Assembly (NCBI RefSeq): GCF_034263275.1
Contig: NZ_CP139559.1
Coordinates: forward strand, 3,100,001 to 3,164,000
Reading direction: 5' to 3'
Source of the DNA: Mucilaginibacter sp. cycad4
GTDB taxonomy: Bacteria; Bacteroidota; Bacteroidia; Sphingobacteriales; Sphingobacteriaceae
DNA: 64,000 nt
The position numbers and the translations under genes are program-made. Shown here one piece after another: positions 51,780 to 60,649 of this stretch (positions within the stretch are counted from its first letter, which is position 1; each line of letters opens with the position of its first letter). The notes beneath the pieces were generated by a model, which saw only the letters and a program-made list of their open reading frames with translations, was not told the DNA's origin and searched no databases.

Positions 51780-53294
51780 TTACCAGCCGGCATTCTGTTT
51801 CAGCTGCCCCTGGCTTATCTGGATATCCTTTGGCGGAATAGGCCAAACGTTATCCCTCGCCGGGTCAAAGTTACGTGCTTTCCACACAACTGAGCCATCC
51901 GAACCGTGTAACGATTTTGCATAAGTTGCCTGTGCATCGCCCCAGCGTACCAGGTCAAAATTACGGTCGCTCCACTCGCCCGCCAATTCAACGCGGCGTT
52001 CGTGCTTCAGGTTAACCATAGTAGCATTGGTAATTGGCTTTAAGCCCGCACGTACACGCACCAGGTTAAGTGCGGCATCACCGTTTTTACCCTGCATGAT
52101 CTGGGCTTCGGCTTTGATCAGCAAAATTTCGGCATAACGCAATAATGGTACGTTTAAATCTGTTGATGGCTCGTCACCGTTAGGGCTTACGTGGATGCCC
52201 CCAGCATAGCTAAACGGTTCCATATATTTGTTGAACTGGTAGCCGGTTAAGCTGTTGCTTTTACCACCAATTGGGTAAGTATAAGTCTGTCCGAAATACT
52301 GGAAGCTGTCACCTTTTTGAAGGATGGTAGCAGCAAGCCTTTTGTCGCCCGCTTCAAACTCGTCAACCAATTCTTTGGTTGGCTGATAGTAGCCAAAGCC
52401 GTTGTATAAGCCCCAGCCTTTGTTCTCCAGCATAGCACCCGGTAAAATGCTCTGACCATTCAGGTTACTGGCTACCGACCAGATATATTCAGTACTATAG
52501 TTATTGGCGATCTTGAACACATCGGCATAATTACTTAACAAAGCGTGTTTGCCGCTCAGGATAACCGAGTCGGCATATTTTTCGGCATTGGCGTAATCCT
52601 TAGCATGCAGATAAGTTTTAGCAAGATATGCATAGGCGGCAGTTTTATGAGCGCGACCCTTATCGGCAGCAGCAAGCTTATCAAAGTAAGGTAATAGCGA
52701 AGCAGCTTTTTTCAAATCAGCCTCGATATAAGCATAGTTATCTTTTACCGATGGCAATTGAGCAGGGAAAGCCAATGCATTGGTACGGTTTTGTAAAGGG
52801 GCGCCCTGTTTATCTGATCCGTACAAATCGGCTATCTCCAGGTGCATTACAGCATGGATAAAGTAAGCCTGGCCCAAAATAAAGTTTTTGGTAGCCGCAT
52901 CCATGTTGATATTCGGTACATTGTTAATCACATCGTTAGCACGTTTCATCACCACAAAGTGCAGCTGCCAAGGCGCGTAAATACTGCTTTCGTTACCTGT
53001 ACAAATAAAGTTTTTGATATTTTCCCTGTCGGCAGAGGTGCGGCCTACAACCATATCATCACTGGCGTTAATAAACCAAAAGAAACCACGACCGTAAAGG
53101 TCTTCGCTGTTGCTTTGTTTTTCGTATAAACCGTTGGCAGCCGCCTGAGCATCGTCGGCAGTTTTCCAGAAGTTGGTACTGGTTGGCGTACCGGTTGGTT
53201 TAATATTATCTAAAGTACCTTTTTTACAGCTTTGGGCCAGTGCAATAATCATTACACCCATTAAGCCTTTGCTAATTATATTTTTAAATTTCAT
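51780..53294 (-). CDS. SusD/RagB-family lipoprotein
   Basis: 504 aa with lipobox LAQSC (Cys23). SusD features: TNFWKTADDAQAAANGLYE, the helix pair around GQAYFIHAVMHLEIADLYG, LLRYAEILLIKAEAQIMQG and ERRVELAGEWSDRNFDLVRWG, ending QNAGW. It should bind the ligand of the SusC 33 bp upstream. Because the downstream enzyme is a phosphodiesterase/phosphatase, the ligand may be a phosphorylated compound. Confidence 0.95.
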   Translation of the reverse strand: MKFKNIISKGLMGVMIIALAQSCKKGTLDNIKPTGTPTSTNFWKTADDAQAAANGLYEKQSNSEDLYGRGFFWFINASDDMVVGRTSADRENIKNFICTGNESSIYAPWQLHFVVMKRANDVINNVPNINMDAATKNFILGQAYFIHAVMHLEIADLYGSDKQGAPLQNRTNALAFPAQLPSVKDNYAYIEADLKKAASLLPYFDKLAAADKGRAHKTAAYAYLAKTYLHAKDYANAEKYADSVILSGKHALLSNYADVFKIANNYSTEYIWSVASNLNGQSILPGAMLENKGWGLYNGFGYYQPTKELVDEFEAGDKRLAATILQKGDSFQYFGQTYTYPIGGKSNSLTGYQFNKYMEPFSYAGGIHVSPNGDEPSTDLNVPLLRYAEILLIKAEAQIMQGKNGDAALNLVRVRAGLKPITNATMVNLKHERRVELAGEWSDRNFDLVRWGDAQATYAKSLHGSDGSVVWKARNFDPARDNVWPIPPKDIQISQGQLKQNAGW

Positions 53295-53327
53295 CTCTGT
53301 ATCTCCTTAATTATGGTTCCTGATTTC

Positions 53328-56300
53328 TTATAAGCCTACGTTAACACCTACTAAAATGATCCTTGCCTGTGGGTACAAGCCTAAATCAACACCATTTTGG
53401 TTAATACCAACCTCCGGGTCAAGACCTGTGTATTTGGTAAACGTTGCCAGGTTTTGTGCATTAGCGAAAATACGGGCGCTTCTTACACCAATCTTAGTCA
53501 TCAGTGCTTTTGGCAGTGTATAACCAAGGGTTACATTTTTAATGCGCATGTACGAGCCATTCTCTACATAAAAGTCAGATACGTTACCAAAGTTGCCGTT
53601 TGCATCACTTGCCGAAAGGCGAGGGATATTGGTATTGGTATGGGTTGGAGTCCATGCATTTTTAGCGTCGGCCAGCAGGTTATAGTTTTGGATTGATGCG
53701 TTCAGGCCGGTGTATTTAACCGCGTTGAAAAGCTTGTTACCTGCAATACCTTGTAAAAATATGCTCAAATCAAACGGACCATAGTTAAAGTTTGCAGTAA
53801 AGCCATAGCTGAATTTAGGGAACGGTGTACCCAAATAAGTTTTATCAGCTTCGGTTATTTTGCCATCGTGGTTAAGGTCCTGGAACTTGATATCCCCTGC
53901 TTTAGCATTTGGCTGAATCAGGTTACCTGAAGCATCTTTATAGTTATTTACCTCATCCTGCGATTGGAATAAGCCGGCGGTTTTTAATCCAAAGAAAGAA
54001 TACAAAGAGTAACCCTGCTGCAACCAAACCGGCACTAGGTTATCCCTCACGGTAGGACCAGAAAGGATGGTTTGTTGTCCCGGTAAAATGTCGTCTATCT
54101 TGTTTTTAATGTACGATCCGTTGGCGGTTAAATTATAATGAAGTTCCCCTACACTGCCATTATACTTTACCGATAGCTCAACGCCTTTGTTCTGGATCTT
54201 TCCACCGTTAACAAATGGAGGATTTGATACACCGTAAACGGCAGCCACCGGTGGCTGGAACAGGAAACGGGTATTCGTTTTCTGAAATACATCGGCAGTA
54301 ATATTGACTTTGCCGTTCATCAGGCCCAAATCAACACCAATATCGGTTTGCGTAGCTTTTTCCCATTTAAGATTAAGGTTAGCCAAACCATCAACAGCCG
54401 AACCGGTAATGGCGGCGGCAGGGTTACCTAAATAACCTGCAGTTTTGGTTAAAGAAACCGAAGTTGGGAAGCTTGGCAAACCTGCAAGGTTACCTGACTG
54501 ACCATAGCTTGCCCTTAACTTAGCAAATGAAACAAGCGCATCTGTAGGGAAAAATGATTCCTTGCTAATTAACCAGCCTGCCGATACGCCAGGATAAACC
54601 TCGGCGCGGTTTTTGCTCGAAAGTAATGAAGTAGCATCACGACGGATAATACCGTTAATGAAGTATTTTCCGGCATAATCGTAACCAATCCTGCCCAGGT
54701 ATGAGATCAGTGCAGATTCGTTTTTATTACCCTGCAACGGTACGCCTGTCGGATTAAGCGTTCCGTTGATAATGTAACGGTAAGCCGGGTCTTCGCTCAG
54801 GTAATTATCAGTATTAACGCTAAAAAACTCCTGGGTATCATCCTGGTAGGTATAACCTGCCAAAGCAGTGAAGTGATGATTACCAAAGGTCCTGTCGAAG
54901 TTTAAAGTTTGCTCGGCGAGGATAGTGCGCGTGTTGTTTTGCTCCTGGAAAAGGAAGTTATCAAAAAACTTTTTACCGGGCTCCAACACCCTTGTGCTGA
55001 AGTTTTTGATGGTTTCTGAGTTTTTGGTGATGCCCAGGTTTGAGCGAAATTTTAAACCTTTAATCAGGCTTATTTCAACGTAAGGGTTAATATTGAAGCT
55101 GTTTACAGCATCGCTGTTATCCAAACGTTTTAAATAAGCAACGGGATTAATAACATCGCCATATGAACCTGCGTATTGTGCGGGCACACCACCGAAGCTA
55201 CCGTCTGCATTGTAAATTGAGGCATTAGGCGGATAAAATATAGCTGATAATATAGCACCGGTATAAGCACTGGTTGTGTTAGCACCCTGTCCGTTGTTAT
55301 AAGAGTACGAGAAGCTCTCGCCTATTTTCAGCCAGTTATTGATCTGGTGATCAGAGTTTACACGAAAGTTATAACGGATAGCATTGGTATTTAACAGGAT
55401 AGCATCGTTTTTACGATAGCCGCCGGAGATATAAAAAGTAGATTTTTCGCTGCCGCCGCTGATATTCAGGTTATAATCCTGTACATAACCAGTTTTGAAA
55501 AGCGCGTTTGTCCAGTTGGTACGGGTTACGCGGGAATCGGGGTTTACAGTTGCATCAAAGGCGGGCAAACGCGTTTTTCCCGCGTTATCATATGCCGTGT
55601 TGATGGCATCAGCGTAATCAGCAGCATTTAAAGCCTGTAATATTTTTAAGGCATTTTGTACTCCGCCTTTAGCAGTTATATCCAGGTTGGTTTTCCCTTG
55701 TTTACCGCGTTTTGTTGTGATCAGGATTACGCCACCGGCAGCTTTGGCTCCGTAGATAGCTGCATATGAATCTTTCAACACGTCGATTGATTCAATATCT
55801 GAAGGATCGATAGGGCCGCCATTATAAATGGTTCCGTCAACAACCACCAGCGGGCCTTCATTGTTAAAAGAGCTCTGGCCACGCAGCCTGATGCTCGGGC
55901 CTGATGTCGGGTCGCCACCTTCATTTAATACGGTAACGCCGGCTATCTGCCCCTGCAGCATTTCGGTAACCGAACCTACTGACCTATCTTTAACGTTACT
56001 AACTTTCAAGGAACCTACCGAACCGGTTACATCTGTATTTTTCTGTGTACCGTAACCAACAACCACAACAGCATTTAAACCGGTAACATCAGCATCCAAA
56101 GTAATATTAAGCGGCGACTGACCGGCTGTGGCTTCACGGCTTTTGTAGCCGATAAAGCTAAAAACCAGCACCTCACCCTTTTCAACAGTAATTTTAAAAT
56201 TACCGTTAATATCGGTTGAAGTAGCCGCTGTTGATGTTTTGCTGCGTACGGCCACACCTGCAAGCGGGCCATCTTTATCGGTCACCGTACCGGTAACAGT

Positions 56301-56681
56301 AACTTTTTCGGGAGCGCGCACCACTTTTTTGCGCGAGATGATGATGGTACCATACTTTTCCCGGTACTCCAATTGCGTATTGGCGGTTAAAGCATTAAGT
56401 ACATCTTTTAAGGGTTTGTTTACAAATGAGTTTGCCTTTACTTTTACCACGGCCACATCATCCATTTTGTAGTTAAATGCAACGGTATTAACCGCTTTTT
56501 TGAGTTTCTCGAGCGAGGCATCCATGGTTTCATCGGCAAACTTTACAGTTACCGGCTGATCCATCAGCGAAGCGCTCCGTTCGGCCGAAGCACGTACCGG
56601 CAATGATGCCGCCAGGGTTGTTACCAGCAATAAAATTGCTGTGATTAATCTTCTTGAAATCCGGGTTAAAGATTTTTCCAT
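53328..56681 (-). CDS. SusC/RagA-family TonB-dependent receptor with STN domain
   Basis: 1117 aa. STN domain at about 40-118 (VTVKFADETMDASLEKLKKA), carboxypeptidase-regulatory-like domain at about 125-200 (VTGTVTDKDGPLAGVAVRSK), plug with AVVVVGYGTQKNTDVTGSVG and IESIDVLKDSYAAIYGAKAAGG, and a full barrel ending ILVGVNVGL. The STN domain and the FecR gene 111 bp upstream mark a sigma/anti-sigma signalling receptor. It is the largest member of the phosphatase-linked unit. Confidence 0.96.
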   Translation of the reverse strand: MEKSLTRISRRLITAILLLVTTLAASLPVRASAERSASLMDQPVTVKFADETMDASLEKLKKAVNTVAFNYKMDDVAVVKVKANSFVNKPLKDVLNALTANTQLEYREKYGTIIISRKKVVRAPEKVTVTGTVTDKDGPLAGVAVRSKTSTAATSTDINGNFKITVEKGEVLVFSFIGYKSREATAGQSPLNITLDADVTGLNAVVVVGYGTQKNTDVTGSVGSLKVSNVKDRSVGSVTEMLQGQIAGVTVLNEGGDPTSGPSIRLRGQSSFNNEGPLVVVDGTIYNGGPIDPSDIESIDVLKDSYAAIYGAKAAGGVILITTKRGKQGKTNLDITAKGGVQNALKILQALNAADYADAINTAYDNAGKTRLPAFDATVNPDSRVTRTNWTNALFKTGYVQDYNLNISGGSEKSTFYISGGYRKNDAILLNTNAIRYNFRVNSDHQINNWLKIGESFSYSYNNGQGANTTSAYTGAILSAIFYPPNASIYNADGSFGGVPAQYAGSYGDVINPVAYLKRLDNSDAVNSFNINPYVEISLIKGLKFRSNLGITKNSETIKNFSTRVLEPGKKFFDNFLFQEQNNTRTILAEQTLNFDRTFGNHHFTALAGYTYQDDTQEFFSVNTDNYLSEDPAYRYIINGTLNPTGVPLQGNKNESALISYLGRIGYDYAGKYFINGIIRRDATSLLSSKNRAEVYPGVSAGWLISKESFFPTDALVSFAKLRASYGQSGNLAGLPSFPTSVSLTKTAGYLGNPAAAITGSAVDGLANLNLKWEKATQTDIGVDLGLMNGKVNITADVFQKTNTRFLFQPPVAAVYGVSNPPFVNGGKIQNKGVELSVKYNGSVGELHYNLTANGSYIKNKIDDILPGQQTILSGPTVRDNLVPVWLQQGYSLYSFFGLKTAGLFQSQDEVNNYKDASGNLIQPNAKAGDIKFQDLNHDGKITEADKTYLGTPFPKFSYGFTANFNYGPFDLSIFLQGIAGNKLFNAVKYTGLNASIQNYNLLADAKNAWTPTHTNTNIPRLSASDANGNFGNVSDFYVENGSYMRIKNVTLGYTLPKALMTKIGVRSARIFANAQNLATFTKYTGLDPEVGINQNGVDLGLYPQARIILVGVNVGL

Positions 56682-56792
56682 ACATTTGTTTTTAAAGTGA
56701 TTAGTAACTGCCTGTTGGCTTTTAGTTTTTGGCAGCTACACTTAATTAGCCAGTGCTTGTTCGTAGCAGGCATTGGTTTCTCTTTTATATTA

Positions 56793-57731
56793 TTATTTAA
56801 TATTTACTGTATCTCCTTTCAGCTTATACTTTCGGCCGTCAATAAATTGCAGTATATCCAGCACCTGGCTGATATTGAGCTTATTTGAAAACCTTACCGA
56901 ATAATGCTGCTGACTTAACTTTTTACCCGTGTATTTAAAGTTTACACTGTAGCGGTTTTGCAGATAAACTGTGATTTCTTTAAATGATACATTATCCAGT
57001 ATCAGCTCATCATGCATCCAGCTCAGTGAATGATCACCGGCAACTTGCCGGCGTGTAAAGCTTTGGGTATGTTTATTATAGGTTAGCTGTTGTTGTGGCG
57101 TATAAAAGCCAAGGGTATGCTTTTGATCATGCACCTCAACCTTTCCACTGTTCACAAACACCTGGATGTCGGGCAATTCTTTATAAAACTTAATATTGAA
57201 TGAGGTACCTAATACCTGCGTAGTAACTTTCGCCGTATGCACCAGGAACGGCTTTGAGGCATCATGCTTAACATCAAAAAAAGCTTCACCGTTTATGAGG
57301 GTAACTTCTCTTTTTGCAGCACTGAATGTAACCGGGAATTTGATTGACGTACCCGCGTTTAACTGAACGGTGGTACTATCGGGCAGCATCACTTGTTTCA
57401 TACTGCCTTTGGGGGCGGTGATCACCTGGTAAACTAATTGCTCGGGCTTATGTTGTGCTAACTTTGAATATAATAGTCCGGCACAAACAGCTACCAACAC
57501 GGCAGCTGCAACTTTTAACCATGCAGTATTTAACCTGCGGACATTCCCTTTAGCTATGGTCTGCTTTTCTATTCGTTCCCAAAGAGGATGTTTAAGGGCT
57601 TTAATTTTATCATCAGCTTCGGCGTCCGTATCGAGGTTGTGCATTAATTGCTGCAAAAGCTGCAATTCCCCGTCGGTGCATTTACCGGCGTTAAACTTAT
57701 GGAGTAGTCTTTTTATTTCTTTTTGATTCAC
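56793..57731 (-). CDS. FecR-family anti-sigma factor
   Basis: 312 aa. The start is GTG at 57731, preceded directly by an in-frame TAG, and the next Met is 29 codons in, so a non-ATG start is hard to avoid. It has a cytoplasmic N-domain, a membrane helix (VAAAVLVAVCAGLLYSKLA, about 73-91), the periplasmic FecR domain (MKQVMLPDSTTVQLNAGTSIKFPVTF, FFDVKHDASKPFLVHTAKVTTQVLG in outline) and a C-terminal part ending GDTVNIK. It pairs with the sigma factor 48 bp upstream. Confidence 0.93.
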   Translation of the reverse strand: MNQKEIKRLLHKFNAGKCTDGELQLLQQLMHNLDTDAEADDKIKALKHPLWERIEKQTIAKGNVRRLNTAWLKVAAAVLVAVCAGLLYSKLAQHKPEQLVYQVITAPKGSMKQVMLPDSTTVQLNAGTSIKFPVTFSAAKREVTLINGEAFFDVKHDASKPFLVHTAKVTTQVLGTSFNIKFYKELPDIQVFVNSGKVEVHDQKHTLGFYTPQQQLTYNKHTQSFTRRQVAGDHSLSWMHDELILDNVSFKEITVYLQNRYSVNFKYTGKKLSQQHYSVRFSNKLNISQVLDILQFIDGRKYKLKGDTVNIK

Positions 57732-57779
57732 CTAACAGGAGCTTTATACCTGGTAAGTGACAGGGAAAGGAGGAGTGTA

Positions 57780-58388
57780 CTATAAGCGTTTAAAAAAAAT
57801 TATCAGCAGCAAAAATCTGCCGTAATTATCAAAGGGGATAACATCGTAATATTTCTGAACAGACTTTTTCAGTCTGCTTAAAGCATTGCTGATCTGGTTG
57901 CGTACAGTTTGATGAGATAAGCCTAAAAACTCGGCTATCTGCGGACCGGTCATGTCCTGCTCACGGCTGCATAAATAAACCTGGCGCATTTTTTCGGGCA
58001 TATCCGCTATTTCCTGGTTTATCAGCAGGCGCAGTTCGGCAAGGGAGAGTTTTTGATCGGTGCTGTGTTCGTAAGTTTCATGTATTTCGGCAACATCATC
58101 TAAAGGACGTGGCTTGGTGCTTTGCTTTTTATACCACTTGTAGCTCATGTAGTTAATGGAAACCATTAAATAAGCCTCAAGCGCACCATTTACCTGGATG
58201 GTATGGCGATTTTTCCATATGGAGAGGAAGAGCTCCTGCACCATATCCATGGCTTCATCCTCATTTTGCGTTTTTTTTAAAGCGAAGGCAATTAACCTAT
58301 CCGCATAACGCTCGTAAATTTCCCGGAATGCCTTATCATCACCGCCTTGCAGTTCAAATAAAAGTTGTGCATCCGAGTAATGTTTCAC
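57780..58388 (-). CDS. ECF RNA polymerase sigma factor
   Basis: 202 aa from GTG at 58388, which gives MKHYSDAQLLFELQGGDD, the usual distance to sigma region 2, with an A-rich stretch just upstream. The alternative is TTG at 58409, seven codons earlier; no in-frame ATG exists before the domain. Region 2: FREIYERYADRLIAFALKKT, MDMVQELFLSIWKNR. Region 4: MPEKMRQVYLCSREQDMTGPQIAEFLGLS followed by HQTVRNQISNALSRLK. It should switch on the FecR/SusC/SusD/phosphatase unit. Confidence 0.92.
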   Translation of the reverse strand: MKHYSDAQLLFELQGGDDKAFREIYERYADRLIAFALKKTQNEDEAMDMVQELFLSIWKNRHTIQVNGALEAYLMVSINYMSYKWYKKQSTKPRPLDDVAEIHETYEHSTDQKLSLAELRLLINQEIADMPEKMRQVYLCSREQDMTGPQIAEFLGLSHQTVRNQISNALSRLKKSVQKYYDVIPFDNYGRFLLLIIFFKRL

Positions 58389-58520
58389 AGGGGTATTTTT
58401 ATGAGGCAAAGTAACAGCACCGATGTTAAGCTAAATTTAAATATATATTAATGCTTTAGAAAATGTTGATCACAAATGAACATTATTTTTTTGCAGATTG
58501 ATTTTGATTTAAAAATGGCT

Positions 58521-58564
58521 TTGATGTTTCAGATAAACTTCTACCTTTGTAATTCATCTGATGA
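58521..58564 (+). promoter_or_regulatory. Promoter and palindromic operator of the FadR-type gene
   Basis: TTG (58521-58523), 18 bp, then TACCTTTG (58542-58549) fits the Bacteroidota promoter. The perfect 11-bp palindrome TCATCTGATGA (58554-58564) lies 4 bp downstream, over the likely start of transcription. The same 15-mer AATTCATCTGATGAT recurs before the MFS gene at 59283. Confidence 0.7.
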
Positions 58565-58573
58565 TTTACAAAC

Positions 58574-59227
58574 ATGAGTAAGATTATTAAAAAGTCGCTG
58601 GCAGAAGAGATCGCAGAGAAATTGAAGGAACAGATAAGCAACGGCCATTACCGGGTAAACGACAAACTGCCTACCGAACCCGAACTCATGGCCGAGTTTG
58701 GCGTTGGGCGTTCAAGCATCCGCGAAGCAACTAAAAGCCTGGTACAATCGGGCCTGCTCAGGATTCAGCAGGGTGCCGGAACTTTTGTAGAACGCACAGC
58801 TACCAATCCCGAACCCATGGAAGCCCGCTTAAAACGTGCCCGATCACAGGACCTCGATGAGGTAAGGCAGCTTTTGGAAATGAAAATAGCCGAAAAAGCT
58901 GCTATAAACCGCTCTCAGAAAGACATTTTTATCATGAAGGGACATTTAGAAAACAGGAAGAAAGCGGCCGAAGGCGGCTTATTGGAAGAATGCATTGACG
59001 CCGATGTTAAATTTCACATTGCCATTGCCGAAGCATCAAAAAACGAGATCCTGAGCGATCTATATAAAACAGCCGCCGTTCATTTAAAAAACTGGTTCAC
59101 TGAAATCTATCCTGATACGCGCAGTTTTATCGAGACCCAGCACCTGCACGAAAAACTATTGAAAAACATCCTTGATTGCGATTCAAAACAGGCCTGGAAT
59201 ACCGCTACTGAAATTCATCAATATTAA
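58574..59227 (+). CDS. GntR-family regulator, FadR subfamily (FCD domain)
   Basis: 217 aa. The N-terminal winged helix (LAEEIAEKLKEQISNGHYRV, LPTEPELMAEFGVGRSSIREATKSL, IQQGAGTFVE) is followed by an all-helical FCD ligand domain (VRQLLEMKIAEKAA, DADVKFHIAIAEASKNEIL with the metal-binding Asp/His pattern, HLHEKLLKNI). It is slightly short at the C-terminus, ending EIHQY. Such regulators respond to carboxylates or sugar acids. It probably controls itself and the exporter through the shared TCATCTGATGA sites. Confidence 0.92.
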   Translation: MSKIIKKSLAEEIAEKLKEQISNGHYRVNDKLPTEPELMAEFGVGRSSIREATKSLVQSGLLRIQQGAGTFVERTATNPEPMEARLKRARSQDLDEVRQLLEMKIAEKAAINRSQKDIFIMKGHLENRKKAAEGGLLEECIDADVKFHIAIAEASKNEILSDLYKTAAVHLKNWFTEIYPDTRSFIETQHLHEKLLKNILDCDSKQAWNTATEIHQY

Positions 59228-59241
59228 AAATTTCATCAAAT

Positions 59242-59252
59242 TCATCTGATGA
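59242..59252. promoter_or_regulatory. Second TCATCTGATGA palindrome, before the MFS gene
   Basis: Identical to 58554-58564 and embedded in the same 15-mer. It lies 31 bp before the MFS ATG, with an extra half site TTCATC at 59232-59237. Confidence 0.7.
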
Positions 59253-59282
59253 TATAATGTTTTATAATTTAATCTGTTACTA

Positions 59283-60515
59283 ATGGAATCTACATCACCA
59301 ACAACTATTGTCTCCGAACCAAAAAAATTGGTTCAGCAAACAGTGTATTCAATCTTGTTTACAATAAGCCTTGCTCATTTTATTAATGACATGCTGCAGT
59401 CGGTTATACCATCTATCTATCCGCTTATCAAGCAACGGTTCAGTCTTAACTTTACTCAAATTGGGCTTATTACCTTTACTTATCAAATTACCGCTTCAAT
59501 TTTGCAACCCTTTGTAGGCCTTTATACCGATAAAAAACCTAAGCCATATTCATTGGCAATTGGCATGGGCTTTACATTATCAGGGTTGTTACTGGCCTCT
59601 TTTGCCAGCAACTTTTACATCATGCTGATGGCAGTGAGCCTTATTGGCATTGGCTCGTCTATTTTTCACCCGGAATCATCCCGGGTGGCGCATTTGGCAT
59701 CAGGAGGTAAAAAAGGATTGGCGCAATCTATTTTTCAGCTCGGCGGTAATGCCGGTAGTGCAATCGGTCCGCTGTTGGCGGCTCTTATCGTGATTCCTTA
59801 TGGACAATCAAACGTAATCTGGTTTTGCCTTATCGCCTTTGCAGGTATATTGGTATTGTTGCGGATAGCGAAATGGTACGCCGAGCGCCTCAGCCTCAAT
59901 GCTAAAAACAAAAATGCAAAAGAAGCCGTGCATCTCAACATTTCAAAAAGGAGGGTGATATTTTCCCTAGGCATTTTGCTGGTGCTTATCTTCTCTAAAT
60001 ATTTTTACCTGGCCAGTATCACCAGTTATTATACTTTCTTCCTGATCAATAAATTTCATTTAAGCATTCAGCACTCACAAATTTATCTGTTCATGTTTTT
60101 AGGTTCCGTAGCTGCCGGAACGCTTTTCGGCGGACCATTGGGTGATCGTTTTGGCCGCAAATACATCATCTGGATCTCGATATTGGGTGTAGCTCCATTT
60201 ACCATGCTCCTGCCTTATGTATCATTGTTTTGGACCGGCGTTTTATCTGTATTTATAGGCTTGATCCTTTCATCAGCCTTTTCGGCCATTTTAGTTTACG
60301 CGACAGAACTGGTACCGGGAAAAGTGGGATTGATAGCGGGCTTGTTTTTCGGTCTTGCCTTTGGTATGGGCGGCTTAGGCTCGGCAGTATTGGGTAAAGT
60401 TGCCGATATGACCAGTATTAATTATGTGTTTAAGATTTGTGCTTATCTGCCGCTGATTGGTATTTTCACCGGCTTGTTGCCCAATATTGAGGGTAAAAAG
60501 GCGGTAAACGGTTAA
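59283..60515 (+). CDS. MFS transporter, fosmidomycin-resistance (Fsr)-like
   Basis: 410 aa with about 12 membrane helices. SLAHFINDMLQSVIPSIYP in the first helix, PFVGLYTDKKPKPYSL in the helix 2-3 loop, and GIGSSIFHPESSRVAHLASGG are marks of the Fsr branch of major-facilitator exporters. GGPLGDRFGRKYIIW is the second-half signature. It likely exports a small polar compound by proton antiport. Control by the adjacent FCD-type regulator suggests an inducible physiological substrate rather than a fixed drug pump. Confidence 0.9.
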   Translation: MESTSPTTIVSEPKKLVQQTVYSILFTISLAHFINDMLQSVIPSIYPLIKQRFSLNFTQIGLITFTYQITASILQPFVGLYTDKKPKPYSLAIGMGFTLSGLLLASFASNFYIMLMAVSLIGIGSSIFHPESSRVAHLASGGKKGLAQSIFQLGGNAGSAIGPLLAALIVIPYGQSNVIWFCLIAFAGILVLLRIAKWYAERLSLNAKNKNAKEAVHLNISKRRVIFSLGILLVLIFSKYFYLASITSYYTFFLINKFHLSIQHSQIYLFMFLGSVAAGTLFGGPLGDRFGRKYIIWISILGVAPFTMLLPYVSLFWTGVLSVFIGLILSSAFSAILVYATELVPGKVGLIAGLFFGLAFGMGGLGSAVLGKVADMTSINYVFKICAYLPLIGIFTGLLPNIEGKKAVNG

Positions 60516-60536
60516 ACAATACAGACTAATTAATCA

Positions 60537-60636
60537 CGTCAACATAAGGCACGAAGCAATCCCCGATTAGCAGAGTAGCGATACAAGTCCCTCTGTACAG
60601 TTTGGGATTGCTTCGTACCTTATAATGACGCTTTTT
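60537..60636 (+). terminator. 27-bp inverted repeat with T run after the MFS gene
   Basis: Arms 60537-60563 and 60604-60630 pair at 24 of 27 positions around a 40-nt loop, followed by CTTTTTT. The arms contain GAAGCAATCC, related to the repeats at 381 and 7951. It can terminate the MFS transcript and faces the 3' end of the DUF1080 gene. Confidence 0.65.
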
Positions 60637-60649
60637 TGGAAGATTGGCG

